Numbered from the stretch's first letter, positions 34,477-44,039 are shown. The stretch is DNA of 64,000 nucleotides from Bacteroidota bacterium (GCA_016194975.1 JACQAM010000018.1:43901-107900), one strand, 5' to 3'. The notes: generated by a model not told the origin, from the letters alone. Numbers and translations: made by a program.

Positions 34477-35336
34477 TGTCGTCGCCGATTCACGCATGCA
34501 TTCACTGTGGTTCAGAAAAAATATTCCCATTGGGAAAAACGTACGCGCATGCCTTTCTTCACCGCTGTTCTTCCTGCGATCTCGTATTCACCGCGCAAAA
34601 ACCGGATCACGAAGAACTGATTGTACATTACAAACAGTACAATCGCGGCATTCCCATTTCGCCGATCACGGTGAAACGCTATGAAGAATTACTTGGAATT
34701 TTTGAGAAGTACAGGAAGACGAATAATATTCTCGATGTAGGTTGCGGTGACGGACATTTCCTTGAGGTGGCGAAAAAAAAAGGATGGAATGTTTCCGGAA
34801 CAGAATACGATCCGGTAGCGTGCGATGTTTGCCGTGAAAAAGGAATTAAAATTTTCAACGGCAAGATCACGGCAATGGAATCCGGAAAAAAATTCGATAT
34901 CATCACTTCGTTCGAAGTACTGGAACATATTCAGGATGGAAAAGACGATGTGAAATTTATCCGCGAATTGCTCCGTGATGACGGAGTTTTTTATTTCACG
35001 ACTCCGAATTTCAATTCCTGTTCCCGCAAATGGCTGAAAGGAAAATGGACCGTGATCGGTTACCCTGAACATCTCACCTATTATACGCCATTCACCATTC
35101 ATGATCTGCTGCTTCATTCCGGTCTTGAAAAAATATTCCTGCGCACGAGCGGCGTCAGTGTTCAGCGCTTTGCGGCATCGAAACAAGGTGATGAAAATAA
35201 TATTCCGAAAGATGAAGATCTCCGCAAACAGATCGAAGAAAAATTTTTTCTCCGCGTTCTTAAAAAAACGGTCAACGGAATTTTAAACAACACCGGAACC
35301 GGTGATACGATCAAGGGCCTTTATACCCGGAAGTGA
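34476..35336 (+). CDS. Class I SAM-dependent methyltransferase with N-terminal zinc-ribbon-like motif
   Basis: 286 aa from ATG 34476 (overlaps the galE stop by one base). CIHCGSEK and HRCSSCDLVF near the N-terminus form a four-Cys ribbon, as in many O-antigen-locus methyltransferases. Motif I is NILDVGCGDGHFLEVA; post-I is VSGTEYDPVACDVC; motif II is FDIITSFEVLEHIQDG. It is the last gene of the operon, and its 3' end overlaps the convergent membrane-protein gene by 54 bp. Confidence 0.88.
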   Translation: MSSPIHACIHCGSEKIFPLGKTYAHAFLHRCSSCDLVFTAQKPDHEELIVHYKQYNRGIPISPITVKRYEELLGIFEKYRKTNNILDVGCGDGHFLEVAKKKGWNVSGTEYDPVACDVCREKGIKIFNGKITAMESGKKFDIITSFEVLEHIQDGKDDVKFIRELLRDDGVFYFTTPNFNSCSRKWLKGKWTVIGYPEHLTYYTPFTIHDLLLHSGLEKIFLRTSGVSVQRFAASKQGDENNIPKDEDLRKQIEEKFFLRVLKKTVNGILNNTGTGDTIKGLYTRK

Positions 35337-36704
35337 ACTGAGCTGCGTTGATCTTTCCTTCATCAGTTTATCGAGAATGAGAAGAAGCAATACGAAGAAC
35401 GAGAGGAATGGAATTTTAAAACGAACGAGTGCGCCGAAGTTGGAAGTTGACAATCCCACGAGCGAAGAAAAGATCAGTGAATACGAGAGAAGAAAAAGAA
35501 GAAGTGGCTGATTGAATATTGTTCCGAAAAATTTCCGTGTGCGCGTGAGCATTCTCCAGCCGAGGACCAAACCGAAAAGCAGGTAAACGAAATTCTCCAG
35601 CCCGGAAATGATCATCACTACATTCCTCGCTTCCCAAAGGAACGGGCGGAATAATCCCACATTCATAGCGGCCGGCACTTTTGACATTACCCCGGAGATC
35701 GTCGGATCAAAATCACCAATATCGAATGAACTTCCCTGATAATAATCCTGTTTCAGATCATGCTGCGTGATGGAAGCTGTCTTCAGCATTTTTTCGACAG
35801 AAAATTTTCCGAGACTGCTTCCGAGTATAGTAAGCACAATGTATCCGATGAGAAATGAGATCACATAAATCATGGGAATGGAAGCATAGCGGAAAATTTT
35901 CGAACGGAAATTGATGATCCTCGCGTGAAAGAACCAAACGAAAGTTCCGGGAAGTAATGCAATGAGCACGTAGGGTTTCACCGACAGCAGAACATAAGCT
36001 GAGAGAATAAAAATGATCGTGTTTGCAATTCTTTTTTTCTTCCCGATCGCCGACCTATAAAAAGAATAGATGAACCAGCATACTGCAGAAAGTGTGATCG
36101 TGTCCTTGAGGATTCCGGATCCCCAGAAGAGAACGGAAGGAACGAAAAGCATACTGAATGCAATTCGTTTTTCCATTCCCGGGTAGATCGTGATCAGGAG
36201 GCGAAACAATTTCCACGCGCCGAAAAAAGAAAACCAGGAAAGCACCACACTCGACAGGAGATAACTCCGGAAAGAAATGTAAAGAATGGGAATGAGCAAT
36301 TTGGTCACGAAAAATGTCTGCGTATCATAATACATGTACGGCCACGGGTACCCGGTCGCACCTGAAAAGAGAGAATAACTCTCAGGAGACGGAGCATGTG
36401 TTACTACATGAAAAAGATTTCCGGGATTCGTCATTCCGAGATTGACCATCGATCTTGCAGTTTCGAAATAGGAAACCGTATCGCCACCATGGTAATAATA
36501 AATGTAGATGCAGCAGAAAATAACGGAACTGAATATTTTCACAACAACAGCGCGCGTGTAATACCTGTATTCCGGAAATTTTTTGATGTTTAAAACCTGC
36601 CTGTAAAAAGAATAGAGCAGTATCAGGAGAAAATAGATCGCCACCATCACCCATTCGAAAGGGTAAATGCGTTTCATGTAGGATAAACTTTCTACTTCAA
36701 ACAT
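35283..36704 (-). CDS. Polytopic inner-membrane protein of unknown function
   Basis: 473 aa with roughly 10 to 12 hydrophobic helices. Conserved-looking loops: YYYHGGDTVSYFETARSMV after the second helix, GYPWPYMYYDTQTFFVTK, and VPSVLFWGSGILKDTITLSA. The architecture recalls glycan polymerases or EpsG/Wzy-like proteins and would suit the neighbouring polysaccharide locus, but no diagnostic motif was recognised. It follows rlmH by 2 bp on the minus strand and is probably co-transcribed with it. Confidence 0.8.
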   Translation of the reverse strand: MFEVESLSYMKRIYPFEWVMVAIYFLLILLYSFYRQVLNIKKFPEYRYYTRAVVVKIFSSVIFCCIYIYYYHGGDTVSYFETARSMVNLGMTNPGNLFHVVTHAPSPESYSLFSGATGYPWPYMYYDTQTFFVTKLLIPILYISFRSYLLSSVVLSWFSFFGAWKLFRLLITIYPGMEKRIAFSMLFVPSVLFWGSGILKDTITLSAVCWFIYSFYRSAIGKKKRIANTIIFILSAYVLLSVKPYVLIALLPGTFVWFFHARIINFRSKIFRYASIPMIYVISFLIGYIVLTILGSSLGKFSVEKMLKTASITQHDLKQDYYQGSSFDIGDFDPTISGVMSKVPAAMNVGLFRPFLWEARNVVMIISGLENFVYLLFGLVLGWRMLTRTRKFFGTIFNQPLLLFLLSYSLIFSSLVGLSTSNFGALVRFKIPFLSFFVLLLLILDKLMKERSTQLSSLPGIKALDRITGSGVV

Positions 36705-36706
36705 GA

Positions 36707-37180
36707 TTAGTTGTGATGATATTTTTCTCCCTTGAGGATCGTGAAAGCGCGGTAAAATTGTTCAGCGAGAATTACGCGCACCATCTGGTGAGTGAAGGTG
36801 AGCGGTGAAAGCGAAATGGATCCCGACGATTTTTTACGGGCCATTTCATGAAAACCGAATGGGCCTCCTATAGCAAGCACGAGCCGTTTCATTCCGCTGA
36901 GTTGCTGTTTGCCGATCCACTCCGACAATTCTGTTGAAGTTAATTCATCTCCCTTCTCATCGAGCAGAAAAAGCCGGTCGCCGGGGAGAATTTTTTCCAG
37001 GATAAGTTCTGCTTCTTTTTTCATTTCTTCTTCCCTGCTCCGTCCGCCTTTTTTTTTCAGTTCCGGAATTTCAATGACTTCGAGACTGGCATAATGTTTC
37101 AGCCGGCCGAGATAAACAGACAATCCTTCTTTAATCCACTTATCGCTGGTCCTGCCCATAAAAAGAAAGACTATCTTCAT
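36707..37180 (-). CDS. rlmH: 23S rRNA pseudouridine-1915 N3-methyltransferase
   Basis: 157 aa from ATG 37180; an in-frame extension to 37243 is rejected because RlmH proteins begin directly with MKIVFLFMGRTSD. SPOUT-fold landmarks: FLLDEKGDELTSTEL, LVLAIGGPFGFHE (SAM knot), SLSPLTFTHQMVRVILAEQFYRA with the conserved C-terminal HQ..R...EQ..R. It methylates helix 69 of 23S rRNA on assembled ribosomes. It is divergent from the DUF4783 gene. Confidence 0.97.
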   Translation of the reverse strand: MKIVFLFMGRTSDKWIKEGLSVYLGRLKHYASLEVIEIPELKKKGGRSREEEMKKEAELILEKILPGDRLFLLDEKGDELTSTELSEWIGKQQLSGMKRLVLAIGGPFGFHEMARKKSSGSISLSPLTFTHQMVRVILAEQFYRAFTILKGEKYHHN

Positions 37181-37265
37181 TGCTGATTTTATCCGGAATT
37201 CTTCCGCTAAAATACCCGATATTTTGGCTCGATAGTTGCACATTTACCAGTAAATAACCATTGCT

Positions 37266-37706
37266 ATGAAAACCGTGCTGGCCTTTTTGATTTTCAGTTT
37301 TCCGTTTGCGGCGGCAGCTGATAATGCGACGATGAGCGTGGACCTGATGCGTTCGGTGAAACTGAATTCTATTGTGGATATCGTTGATGATGTTGCGCAA
37401 GCCATTCGTTCGGGAAATGCAGAAGATCTTTCGAAATATTTCGCCGACAACGTGGACCTGAAAGTTCTTGAACAGGAAAATATTTACAGTCGCGCACAGG
37501 CAGAACTTATCCTTAAAGATTTTTTTGCCAAACATCCGGTGCAGGAATTTACCATCGTTCACAAGAGTACTGCCAATAATGAAAGCCAGTTTGCTATTGG
37601 TACATTGAAAACTGCAAATGGAACTTACCGCGTTCATTACCTTCTGAAAGGCCCCGCCGGTTCTACCACCGTTTCGCAATTCCGCATAGAGAACAGTGAT
37701 GAATAA
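37266..37706 (+). CDS. DUF4783-domain exported protein
   Basis: 146 aa with a signal peptide (MKTVLAFLIFSFPFAAAADN). The rest is an SnoaL/NTF2-like small domain (IVDDVAQAIRSGNAEDLSKYF ... VHYLLKGPAGSTTVSQFRIE) recognised as DUF4783. It is periplasmic by prediction, with no known activity. Its end overlaps the nadC start by 8 bases. In Bacteroidota this gene is typically found beside nadC and rlmH, as here. Confidence 0.88.
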   Translation: MKTVLAFLIFSFPFAAAADNATMSVDLMRSVKLNSIVDIVDDVAQAIRSGNAEDLSKYFADNVDLKVLEQENIYSRAQAELILKDFFAKHPVQEFTIVHKSTANNESQFAIGTLKTANGTYRVHYLLKGPAGSTTVSQFRIENSDE

Positions 37707-38574
37707 TACCACCGGCTACGATCCGGATGAAGCGGATCTTTCCCTCCTAAAAGAATTTATCAGTTTATCCCTGTTCGAGGACGTGCGTTCGGGCGATCAT
37801 ACTTCGCTTGCAACAGTTCCTGCCAACGCGATCAGCAGCGCTGTCCTGAAAATAAAAGATAATGGTGTTCTCGCAGGAATTGAACTCGCGGAATTTATTT
37901 TTCACCAGGTTGATCCCGAAATTATTTTTGAGGTGAAGATCAAAGACGGAACGATCGTAAAAAAAGGAGCGGTCGCTTTCGAAGTAAAAGGATCATCGCG
38001 CAGTATTCTCAAAGCAGAGCGGCTTGTCCTGAATTGTATGCAACGAATGAGTGGAATTGCAACTGCAACATGGAATCTTGTGCAATTGATAAAAGGAACA
38101 AAGGCAAAACTCATTGACACGCGCAAGACCACTCCCGGTTTTCGATACTTTGAAAAATGGGCGGTGAGGATAGGCGGTGGAAGTAATCACCGTTTTGGTT
38201 TGTACGACATGATCCTGATCAAGGACAATCATGTGGATTTTTGCGGCGGAATAAAAAAAACTATTAGTGCTGCCAATGAATATCTCGCTGCGAATAAAAT
38301 GCAACTGTCCATTGAAATCGAAGTGCGCAATAGGAAAGAACTCGATGAAGTTTTGTCATGCGGAAATATTCAGCGCATCATGCTCGATAATTTTTCTCCT
38401 GTCGAATTGAAAAAAGCAGTGAAGAAAATCGACGGCCGTTTTGAAACAGAAGCTTCCGGCGGGATCACTTCCGAAAACATAAAAGCGTATGCAGAAACAG
38501 GAGTTGATTTTATTTCTGTGGGAAGCATTACGCATAGTGTGAAAAGTCTTGATCTGAGTCTGAAAGCGAAATAG
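37699..38574 (+). CDS. nadC: Nicotinate-nucleotide pyrophosphorylase (carboxylating)
   Basis: 291 aa from ATG 37699 (a GTG 3 bases before is rejected). Motifs: LKAERLVLNCMQRMSGIAT, LIDTRKTTPGFRYFEKWAVRIGGGSNHRFGL, MILIKDNHVDF, IEIEVRN and ASGGIT...GVDFISVGSITHS. Converts quinolinate and PRPP to NaMN in de novo NAD synthesis. The downstream gap to 38689 has a TCATTGG/CCAATGA inverted pair but no gene. Confidence 0.97.
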   Translation: MNNTTGYDPDEADLSLLKEFISLSLFEDVRSGDHTSLATVPANAISSAVLKIKDNGVLAGIELAEFIFHQVDPEIIFEVKIKDGTIVKKGAVAFEVKGSSRSILKAERLVLNCMQRMSGIATATWNLVQLIKGTKAKLIDTRKTTPGFRYFEKWAVRIGGGSNHRFGLYDMILIKDNHVDFCGGIKKTISAANEYLAANKMQLSIEIEVRNRKELDEVLSCGNIQRIMLDNFSPVELKKAVKKIDGRFETEASGGITSENIKAYAETGVDFISVGSITHSVKSLDLSLKAK

Positions 38575-38688
38575 TCATTGGTAAGGAGTCAGTAGGACTT
38601 GTGTTTAAATAATTTCCCAATGACTAATGGCAAATGATTAATGGCGTGATTTTTTTCTCACTTTTACAGAATCATTCATTCCTGAAAA

Positions 38689-39651
38689 ATGTTCAAGCGA
38701 ATTTTCCGTTTCCTTCGGGGGTTGCCACCATCGAGAGCGCTGAGTGCATTTTCGAAGAGAGTAAAACCTCCCGCATTTGAAGGACACACACTTTATGAAG
38801 TTTCCGTTTTTTTCGGAAGAGGATTGAATCGCGGCGGATTACGTTCCCGTGCATCTTCCATGGCTTACAATTATTTCATTGCAATTTTCCCTGCCATCAT
38901 TTTTCTTTTCACACTCCTGCCCTACATTCCCATCAAACATTTCCAGGACGCTTTATTCGAAACGATCAGGGAGATCATGCCGAACAATGCTTTTCTCACT
39001 GTGCAGGATACGGTTTATGAAATTCTTCATCACCAGCATTCCGGGCTTTTGTCAATAGGATTCATTGCAGCGCTCTATTTTTCCACGAACGGATTCACTT
39101 CCATGATGGGCGCTTTCAATAAAAGTATTCACATCCGGGAAGTGCGTCCGGCATGGAAACAACAACTCATTGCACTCGGACTTGTTTTTTTCCTGACGAT
39201 CATTCTCATTGTTGCTATCGGATTGATCATCGGTTCCGAATTATTACTCAAGCGAACACTGCAGTATCATTCCACGCAGCATTACATAATTTTTGCAGGA
39301 CGATGGCTGGTGATAGGAATTCTTTTCATGTTCACGATCGCGGTTTACTATCGCGTTGCGCCGGCGAAAAAACTACACGGAAATTTTTTCAGTCCCGGTG
39401 TCTGGCTCGCAACTTCACTCATTATTGTCACTTCAATATTGTTTGCATGGTACATCAACAACTTCGGCAAATACAATAAACTCTACGGCTCCATCGGATC
39501 GGTGATCGTGGTGCTGGTCTGGATCTATTATAATTCCATGATGTTGCTCATCGGGTTCGAACTTGATGCAAGCATTGCAGGCGCAAGGGAAAACAGGCGT
39601 TCACTTCTTGAACAGGCAGAAGCGGAACATGAAAGGGAAGAAAACGCGTAA
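38689..39651 (+). CDS. YihY/BrkB-family membrane protein
   Basis: 320 aa with six predicted membrane helices. Family blocks: RASSMAYNYFIAIFPAIIFL, FSTNGFTSMMGAFNKS, YYRVAPAKKLHGNFFSPGVWLATSL and KLYGSIGSVIVVLVWIYYNSMMLLIGFELDA. The older label ribonuclease BN is wrong for this family. Function is unknown; proposed roles involve envelope or lipid transport. Its stop is 8 bp from that of the convergent methyltransferase. Confidence 0.9.
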   Translation: MFKRIFRFLRGLPPSRALSAFSKRVKPPAFEGHTLYEVSVFFGRGLNRGGLRSRASSMAYNYFIAIFPAIIFLFTLLPYIPIKHFQDALFETIREIMPNNAFLTVQDTVYEILHHQHSGLLSIGFIAALYFSTNGFTSMMGAFNKSIHIREVRPAWKQQLIALGLVFFLTIILIVAIGLIIGSELLLKRTLQYHSTQHYIIFAGRWLVIGILFMFTIAVYYRVAPAKKLHGNFFSPGVWLATSLIIVTSILFAWYINNFGKYNKLYGSIGSVIVVLVWIYYNSMMLLIGFELDASIAGARENRRSLLEQAEAEHEREENA

Positions 39652-39659
39652 TCCTCCCG

Positions 39660-40382
39660 CTACATTATTTTAAAAGCCGAGAAGTAATAATTATTCTGCG
39701 CAGCGATCAATTCAACTTTTATATAATAAGCAGCAAGAAATTCTGTGAATGCTAAAAATTCATGAGTGGGAACAGTGAACTCATCGAAAAGAATAATATC
39801 ATCTTTCCGCAGGAATGGCGCAACCGAAGTAAGAACAAAAAGTGTGGAGGTGTAAAGATCCGCATCCATGTGAATGACTTTCCTGCGATCATCTTTCATT
39901 TGCCTGAGATGTTTCGGCAACGTATCCTGGAAAAGTCCTTTGTGAAATGTTGCACGGTCATCATTCACTTCCGGAAAATTTCCTCCGGTTGACATAGCGC
40001 CTGCTTTGAAAACATTCCAGTCTTCCGGCAAACCGGTGAACGTATCGAATCCGTCGAAAGTTGAATCGGAATTTTTATTGTGCTCTACCCACCACTTGAA
40101 AGATCTTCCGGCAGCAACTCCGAATTCCATGTAATTGATCGCACCATCGAGATTTTCATTTTTCAGAATAAAATCATACAGATTGTAACGCTTGTTGTAA
40201 TCCCATTTGCGCGAATAAAAATCGTTCAGTTTCGGCACCGGAGTTTTTGCTTTCCACTTCGACATCTTCGAGAGATAAACAAGATTCATCAGCATCCCAC
40301 TGAATGGTTCCACCAGCACGTGCAGTTTCCAGCGCATGAAGGTGGTTTTTGTTTTGCGTATGAACCAGAGTTTGGTCTGCAT
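39660..40382 (-). CDS. TylF-like class I methyltransferase
   Basis: 240 aa from ATG 40382. INYMEFGVAAGRSFKWWVEH (SAM site), FDGFDTFTGLPEDW, GLFQDTLPKHL, VIHMDADLYTSTLFVLTSVAPFL and DIILFDEFTVPTHEFLAF match the TylF/macrocin O-methyltransferase fold. It is distantly similar in plan to the enzyme at 23112. It stands alone on the minus strand, with no glycan genes touching it. The acceptor is unknown. Confidence 0.82.
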   Translation of the reverse strand: MQTKLWFIRKTKTTFMRWKLHVLVEPFSGMLMNLVYLSKMSKWKAKTPVPKLNDFYSRKWDYNKRYNLYDFILKNENLDGAINYMEFGVAAGRSFKWWVEHNKNSDSTFDGFDTFTGLPEDWNVFKAGAMSTGGNFPEVNDDRATFHKGLFQDTLPKHLRQMKDDRRKVIHMDADLYTSTLFVLTSVAPFLRKDDIILFDEFTVPTHEFLAFTEFLAAYYIKVELIAAQNNYYFSAFKIM

Positions 40383-40440
40383 ATTCGGCGGCAAATATAA
40401 TCATTAGTCATTGGGAGAGAGCAGCAGCTTGCCCGACGAA

Positions 40441-40458
40441 TCCCGATTGCAATCGGGA
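40441..40458. repeat. 18-bp perfect palindrome in a repeat-rich gap
   Basis: TCCCGATTGCAATCGGGA is a perfect palindrome. It is bracketed by GCCCG and CGGGGC, giving a larger foldback similar in style to the GCCCCGA-TCGGGGC stem at 11399. The gap 40383-40704 (322 bp) holds no gene; it also contains AGCAGGCAG direct repeats near 40471-40500 and AATCAGTG-type short repeats near 40521-40550. Confidence 0.6.
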
Positions 40459-40678
40459 ACAGGCGGGGCAGAATGCAGCAGGCAGAGAGCAGCAGGCAGA
40501 ATTATTTAAATCTGTGACATAATCAGTGAGAATTTGTGAAAATCAGTGGCAATATTTCTGTCCGGGTTACTCATTACTTTTTTGGGGAAAGAATTTAATT
40601 AGTACCAGTGGGGCTTAAGGCAGCGGCAACAGAATACAAATACTAATAACCGTTAACCAATAACCATTAACCAATCAC

Positions 40679-40686
40679 TATATTTG
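40679..40686 (+). promoter_or_regulatory. -7 box of the M1 peptidase gene
   Basis: TATATTTG followed by C matches TAnnTTTG exactly, 18 nt before the ATG at 40705. It is preceded by TTAACCAATAACCATTAACC tandem-like sequence. Confidence 0.5.
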
Positions 40687-40704
40687 CGAATACACTTTCC
40701 CACT

Positions 40705-43700
40705 ATGAAAATTCTCAGAAGCACTGCGGTGGCCATTTCACTTTTTATCGGAATGACTGCGATGGCGCAACAATCGGCCGCCGATTATTCTTCTCCCGCT
40801 AATCAGTATTACTGGAAAAATCGTCCGCCGTTTCCGGGTTACTGGCAGCAGGATGTGCATTATTTCATTAAAGCAGCGCTTGATGATAAAACTGATATCA
40901 TCACCGGCGAAGAGGAATTGACCTACACCAATAATTCGCCCGACACACTGCCCTTCGTTTATTTTCATTTGTACGAAAATGCATTTCAACCGGGATCTTA
41001 CACCGACGATCTTCATCAGGCCAATAAATATTATCCGAAGTATGGCAAATATGAATCGGAGAAAAAAGATGAAGAGGTTACAAAAATTTCCATCGACGGA
41101 CAGGATCTGAAAACTGAACTCGACAACACGATCATGAAAGCGTGGTTGCCAAAACCCCTATTGCCGAATCAATCCGTCAAATTCAATATTTCTTTTAAAT
41201 CTTATTTTGACGATGGAGGAAACATCCGCCGCCGGATGAAAATGTATAAGACTTTCGGTTACAAACATTACGATGGCGTACACTGGTACCCGCGCATTGA
41301 TGTGTACGATCGCAAATTCGGCTGGGAAACCGATCAGCATCTGACCAGAGAATTTTACGGCGATTTCGGTTCGTATGATGTGGAGATCACCATTCCGAAT
41401 AATTATATTCTTGAAGGAACAGGAACCATGCTCAATGAAAAAGAAGTTCTTCCTTCAGATCTTCGCGCGCGGCTCGACATTTCCAACTTTGCACACACCG
41501 CATGGAATTCTGCGCCGTCGGAAATGATCCACGCTGATGGAACAATGAAGACGTGGAAATTTTCAGGAATAAATATTCATGACTTTGCTTTTTCTGCCGA
41601 TCCGCTTTATCGCATTGGAGAAACCGACTGGAACGGAATTCGCATCATCGCCATGTGCCAGGAACCGCATTGCACCGGCTGGCAGAATGCATCGTCGTAC
41701 ACAGCGAAGATCATTGAATTTTATTCCACGCACATAGGCATGTACGCGTATCCGAAAATGGTGGTGTGCGATGCGCAGGATGGAATGGAATACCCGATGA
41801 TCACACTCGATGGAGGAAGCGATCCCGATTATCACACTTTACTTGCACACGAAGTAGGACACAATTGGTTTTTTGGAATGGTGGGAAGCAATGAAACGTA
41901 CCGCGCATTGCTCGATGAAGGTTTCACACAATTCATCGATTCATGGTGCGTGCAGTCGCTCGACGGACCCTACATCAAACACGGACAATATAAATCGGGA
42001 TACGTGACGCGTTTCAAAGAAGAAGACAAGGTGATCAATACGGAAGTTTATAATCGGTATGAGCAGAGCGCAGCACTCGGCGATGAAACGGTCATTGATA
42101 CACATTCCGATTATTTCAACGGTGCATTGCGTCATGGCGGCGGATACGGACAGGTGTATGGAAAAACTGCAACGATGCTTTGGAATTTAAAATATGTTCT
42201 CGGCGATTCTCTTTTCGAAGCAGCGTTCTCACATTATTTCAATCAATGGAAATTCTGTCATCCGTACGTGGAGGATTTCCGTAATTCAATGATCCAGTAC
42301 ACGCATGTCGATCTCAATTGGTTTTTTGATGAATGGCTCGACACTTACAAAACGATCGACTACGGTGTGAAATCCGTTCACGAAGGAGATTCTGCCAATG
42401 TGTACAAAATAAAATTCAGGCGTTACGGCAGAATGTCGATGCCGATAGATTTCACCGTACAATCGAATGACGGAAGATTGTACAACTATTATATTCCGAA
42501 TACGTGGTATGAGAAAAAAACAACGGCAACTGTTTTACCGAGATGGATTGGATGGGATAAAATCCGTCCTACTTACACTGCCGTAGTGAATATTCCCAAT
42601 GGAATTTCTGATGTGATGATTGACACCACGCATCGTCTTGCAGATGTGAACATGCTCAACAACAGCATGAATACTCCCGTGCAATTTTCTTTCGATTCGC
42701 GCATCTGGAATTTTCCTTCCTGGGAACATTACACGTTGCGTGCGCGGCCCGATTTCTGGTACAACGGTTACGACGGATTGAAAGCGGGTTTGTATATGGG
42801 TGGCGATTATCTCGGCGTGATCGATCAGTTCGATCTTACTTTTCATTACAACACCGGGCTCGGTCAAAGCCAGTTGCCCAATGGAGCAGAGATCAATCGT
42901 TTCGATTATCTCTCTTACGCATTCAGTTTCCGCACGCCGACAAATAAATTCATACGCAATTCTGCATTTTATTTCAGTGAACGCCATCTCGACGGTTTTG
43001 ACATGTCGAAAATTGGATTTGAAGTTTCGGATCGCGAACAGAAAAACAAAATCTCGATCGACTGGAAAATCATGGCGCGTAAAGACAGTTCCGATCTGAA
43101 TTACCTTATTTTCCGAAATGAATGGACGCCGGGAAAAATAAATTCTACTTTGAATATTAATTTCTCTCATCCTTACACTTATCATCACGGCACCGGCGAC
43201 ATTCAACTGAATCTTCGTTCCTCTACTATCGGAAGCGATTACGATTATCATTATCTCAATATTTGTGTTATCAATAAAAATGATCTCGGCCCGATCAACA
43301 TCAACACGAGAACATTTTTCCAGATCGGATCAGGCCAGAACTGGGCAAAGGAATCGATGTTGTTTGCAGCAGGCGCGAATCCGGAAGCGATGATGGACAA
43401 CAAGTACACGCGGTCGGAAGGATTTTTCCCAACGGACTGGGCCACTTTCGGATCTGATGTGAATCATTTTCAATATGGAGGCGGACTTGATCTTCGCGGT
43501 TACGCGGGTTATCTGATGCCGCAGTATGACTGGTATGGAAACGTGCGGAATATTTATAAAGGAACATCGGGTTACGCCTTCAATGCGGAAATGGAATTCC
43601 AGGAACTTTTCAAATTCATCGGAAGAAAAATGCCGAGAGTGAACAGTGTAGTTAATCTCTCGACGTATCTCTTCGGCGACATCGGCGGAATGAATTTCAA

Positions 43701-43908
43701 TCAGCCCACAGAGCAACTCGCCTTCGGAGCATTCCGTGCGGATGCAGGCGTAGGCGCGGCATTCACGATAAAAAGATTTCCTCCGCTGCAAATGGTCAAG
43801 CCGCTTACCATCCGTTTCGATGTTCCCCTGTTCCTGAACAGCACACCTTACAATTCCCCTGAATACATCCAGATGAGATGGGTGGTAGGAATCAACCGGG
43901 CCTTTTAA
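40705..43908 (+). CDS. Exported M1-family metallopeptidase
   Basis: 1067 aa from ATG 40705 (an in-frame TTG at 40684 lies inside the -7 box and is rejected). Signal peptide MKILRSTAVAISLFIGMTAMAQ. The zinc site is H382-E383-V-G-H386 (HEVGHN), with the third ligand E405 in LDEGFTQF, 18 residues later, exactly as in M1 peptidases. The usual M1 GAMEN-like exopeptidase loop corresponds to DGMEYPMITL. After about residue 640 the C-terminal part is rich in beta strands of outer-membrane or sheet type. It is an extracytoplasmic metallopeptidase; aminopeptidase activity is inferred. Confidence 0.93.
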   Translation: MKILRSTAVAISLFIGMTAMAQQSAADYSSPANQYYWKNRPPFPGYWQQDVHYFIKAALDDKTDIITGEEELTYTNNSPDTLPFVYFHLYENAFQPGSYTDDLHQANKYYPKYGKYESEKKDEEVTKISIDGQDLKTELDNTIMKAWLPKPLLPNQSVKFNISFKSYFDDGGNIRRRMKMYKTFGYKHYDGVHWYPRIDVYDRKFGWETDQHLTREFYGDFGSYDVEITIPNNYILEGTGTMLNEKEVLPSDLRARLDISNFAHTAWNSAPSEMIHADGTMKTWKFSGINIHDFAFSADPLYRIGETDWNGIRIIAMCQEPHCTGWQNASSYTAKIIEFYSTHIGMYAYPKMVVCDAQDGMEYPMITLDGGSDPDYHTLLAHEVGHNWFFGMVGSNETYRALLDEGFTQFIDSWCVQSLDGPYIKHGQYKSGYVTRFKEEDKVINTEVYNRYEQSAALGDETVIDTHSDYFNGALRHGGGYGQVYGKTATMLWNLKYVLGDSLFEAAFSHYFNQWKFCHPYVEDFRNSMIQYTHVDLNWFFDEWLDTYKTIDYGVKSVHEGDSANVYKIKFRRYGRMSMPIDFTVQSNDGRLYNYYIPNTWYEKKTTATVLPRWIGWDKIRPTYTAVVNIPNGISDVMIDTTHRLADVNMLNNSMNTPVQFSFDSRIWNFPSWEHYTLRARPDFWYNGYDGLKAGLYMGGDYLGVIDQFDLTFHYNTGLGQSQLPNGAEINRFDYLSYAFSFRTPTNKFIRNSAFYFSERHLDGFDMSKIGFEVSDREQKNKISIDWKIMARKDSSDLNYLIFRNEWTPGKINSTLNINFSHPYTYHHGTGDIQLNLRSSTIGSDYDYHYLNICVINKNDLGPININTRTFFQIGSGQNWAKESMLFAAGANPEAMMDNKYTRSEGFFPTDWATFGSDVNHFQYGGGLDLRGYAGYLMPQYDWYGNVRNIYKGTSGYAFNAEMEFQELFKFIGRKMPRVNSVVNLSTYLFGDIGGMNFNQPTEQLAFGAFRADAGVGAAFTIKRFPPLQMVKPLTIRFDVPLFLNSTPYNSPEYIQMRWVVGINRAF

Positions 43909-43946
43909 ACCGCTTAAAGCAAATTATTCTTCATTGATAAAGTGTG

Positions 43947-44034
43947 AAATTCCGTCAATTAGTTGACGGAATTTAAGTTAATTCCGTCAACTAATTGACG
44001 GAATTTTAAGTATATTTGCGTCAACAAACTGACG
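43947..44034 (+). promoter_or_regulatory. Three palindromic operator-like repeats and promoter of the AAA ATPase gene
   Basis: Repeat 1 (43947-43974): arms AAATTCCGTCAA/TTGACGGAATTT, 4-nt centre. Repeat 2 (43980-44005): arms AATTCCGTCAA/TTGACGGAATT, 4-nt centre. Repeat 3 (44019-44034): degenerate CGTCA/TGACG with 6-nt centre. An exact -7 box TATATTTG (44011-44018) sits between repeats 2 and 3. The arrangement looks like tandem operators around a promoter. Confidence 0.7.
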
Positions 44035-44039
44035 GAATT

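Noticed and set aside
42535..43251. 238-aa minus-strand ORF within the M1 peptidase gene
   Set aside because: Antisense shadow; the M1 reading frame is uninterrupted through this part.
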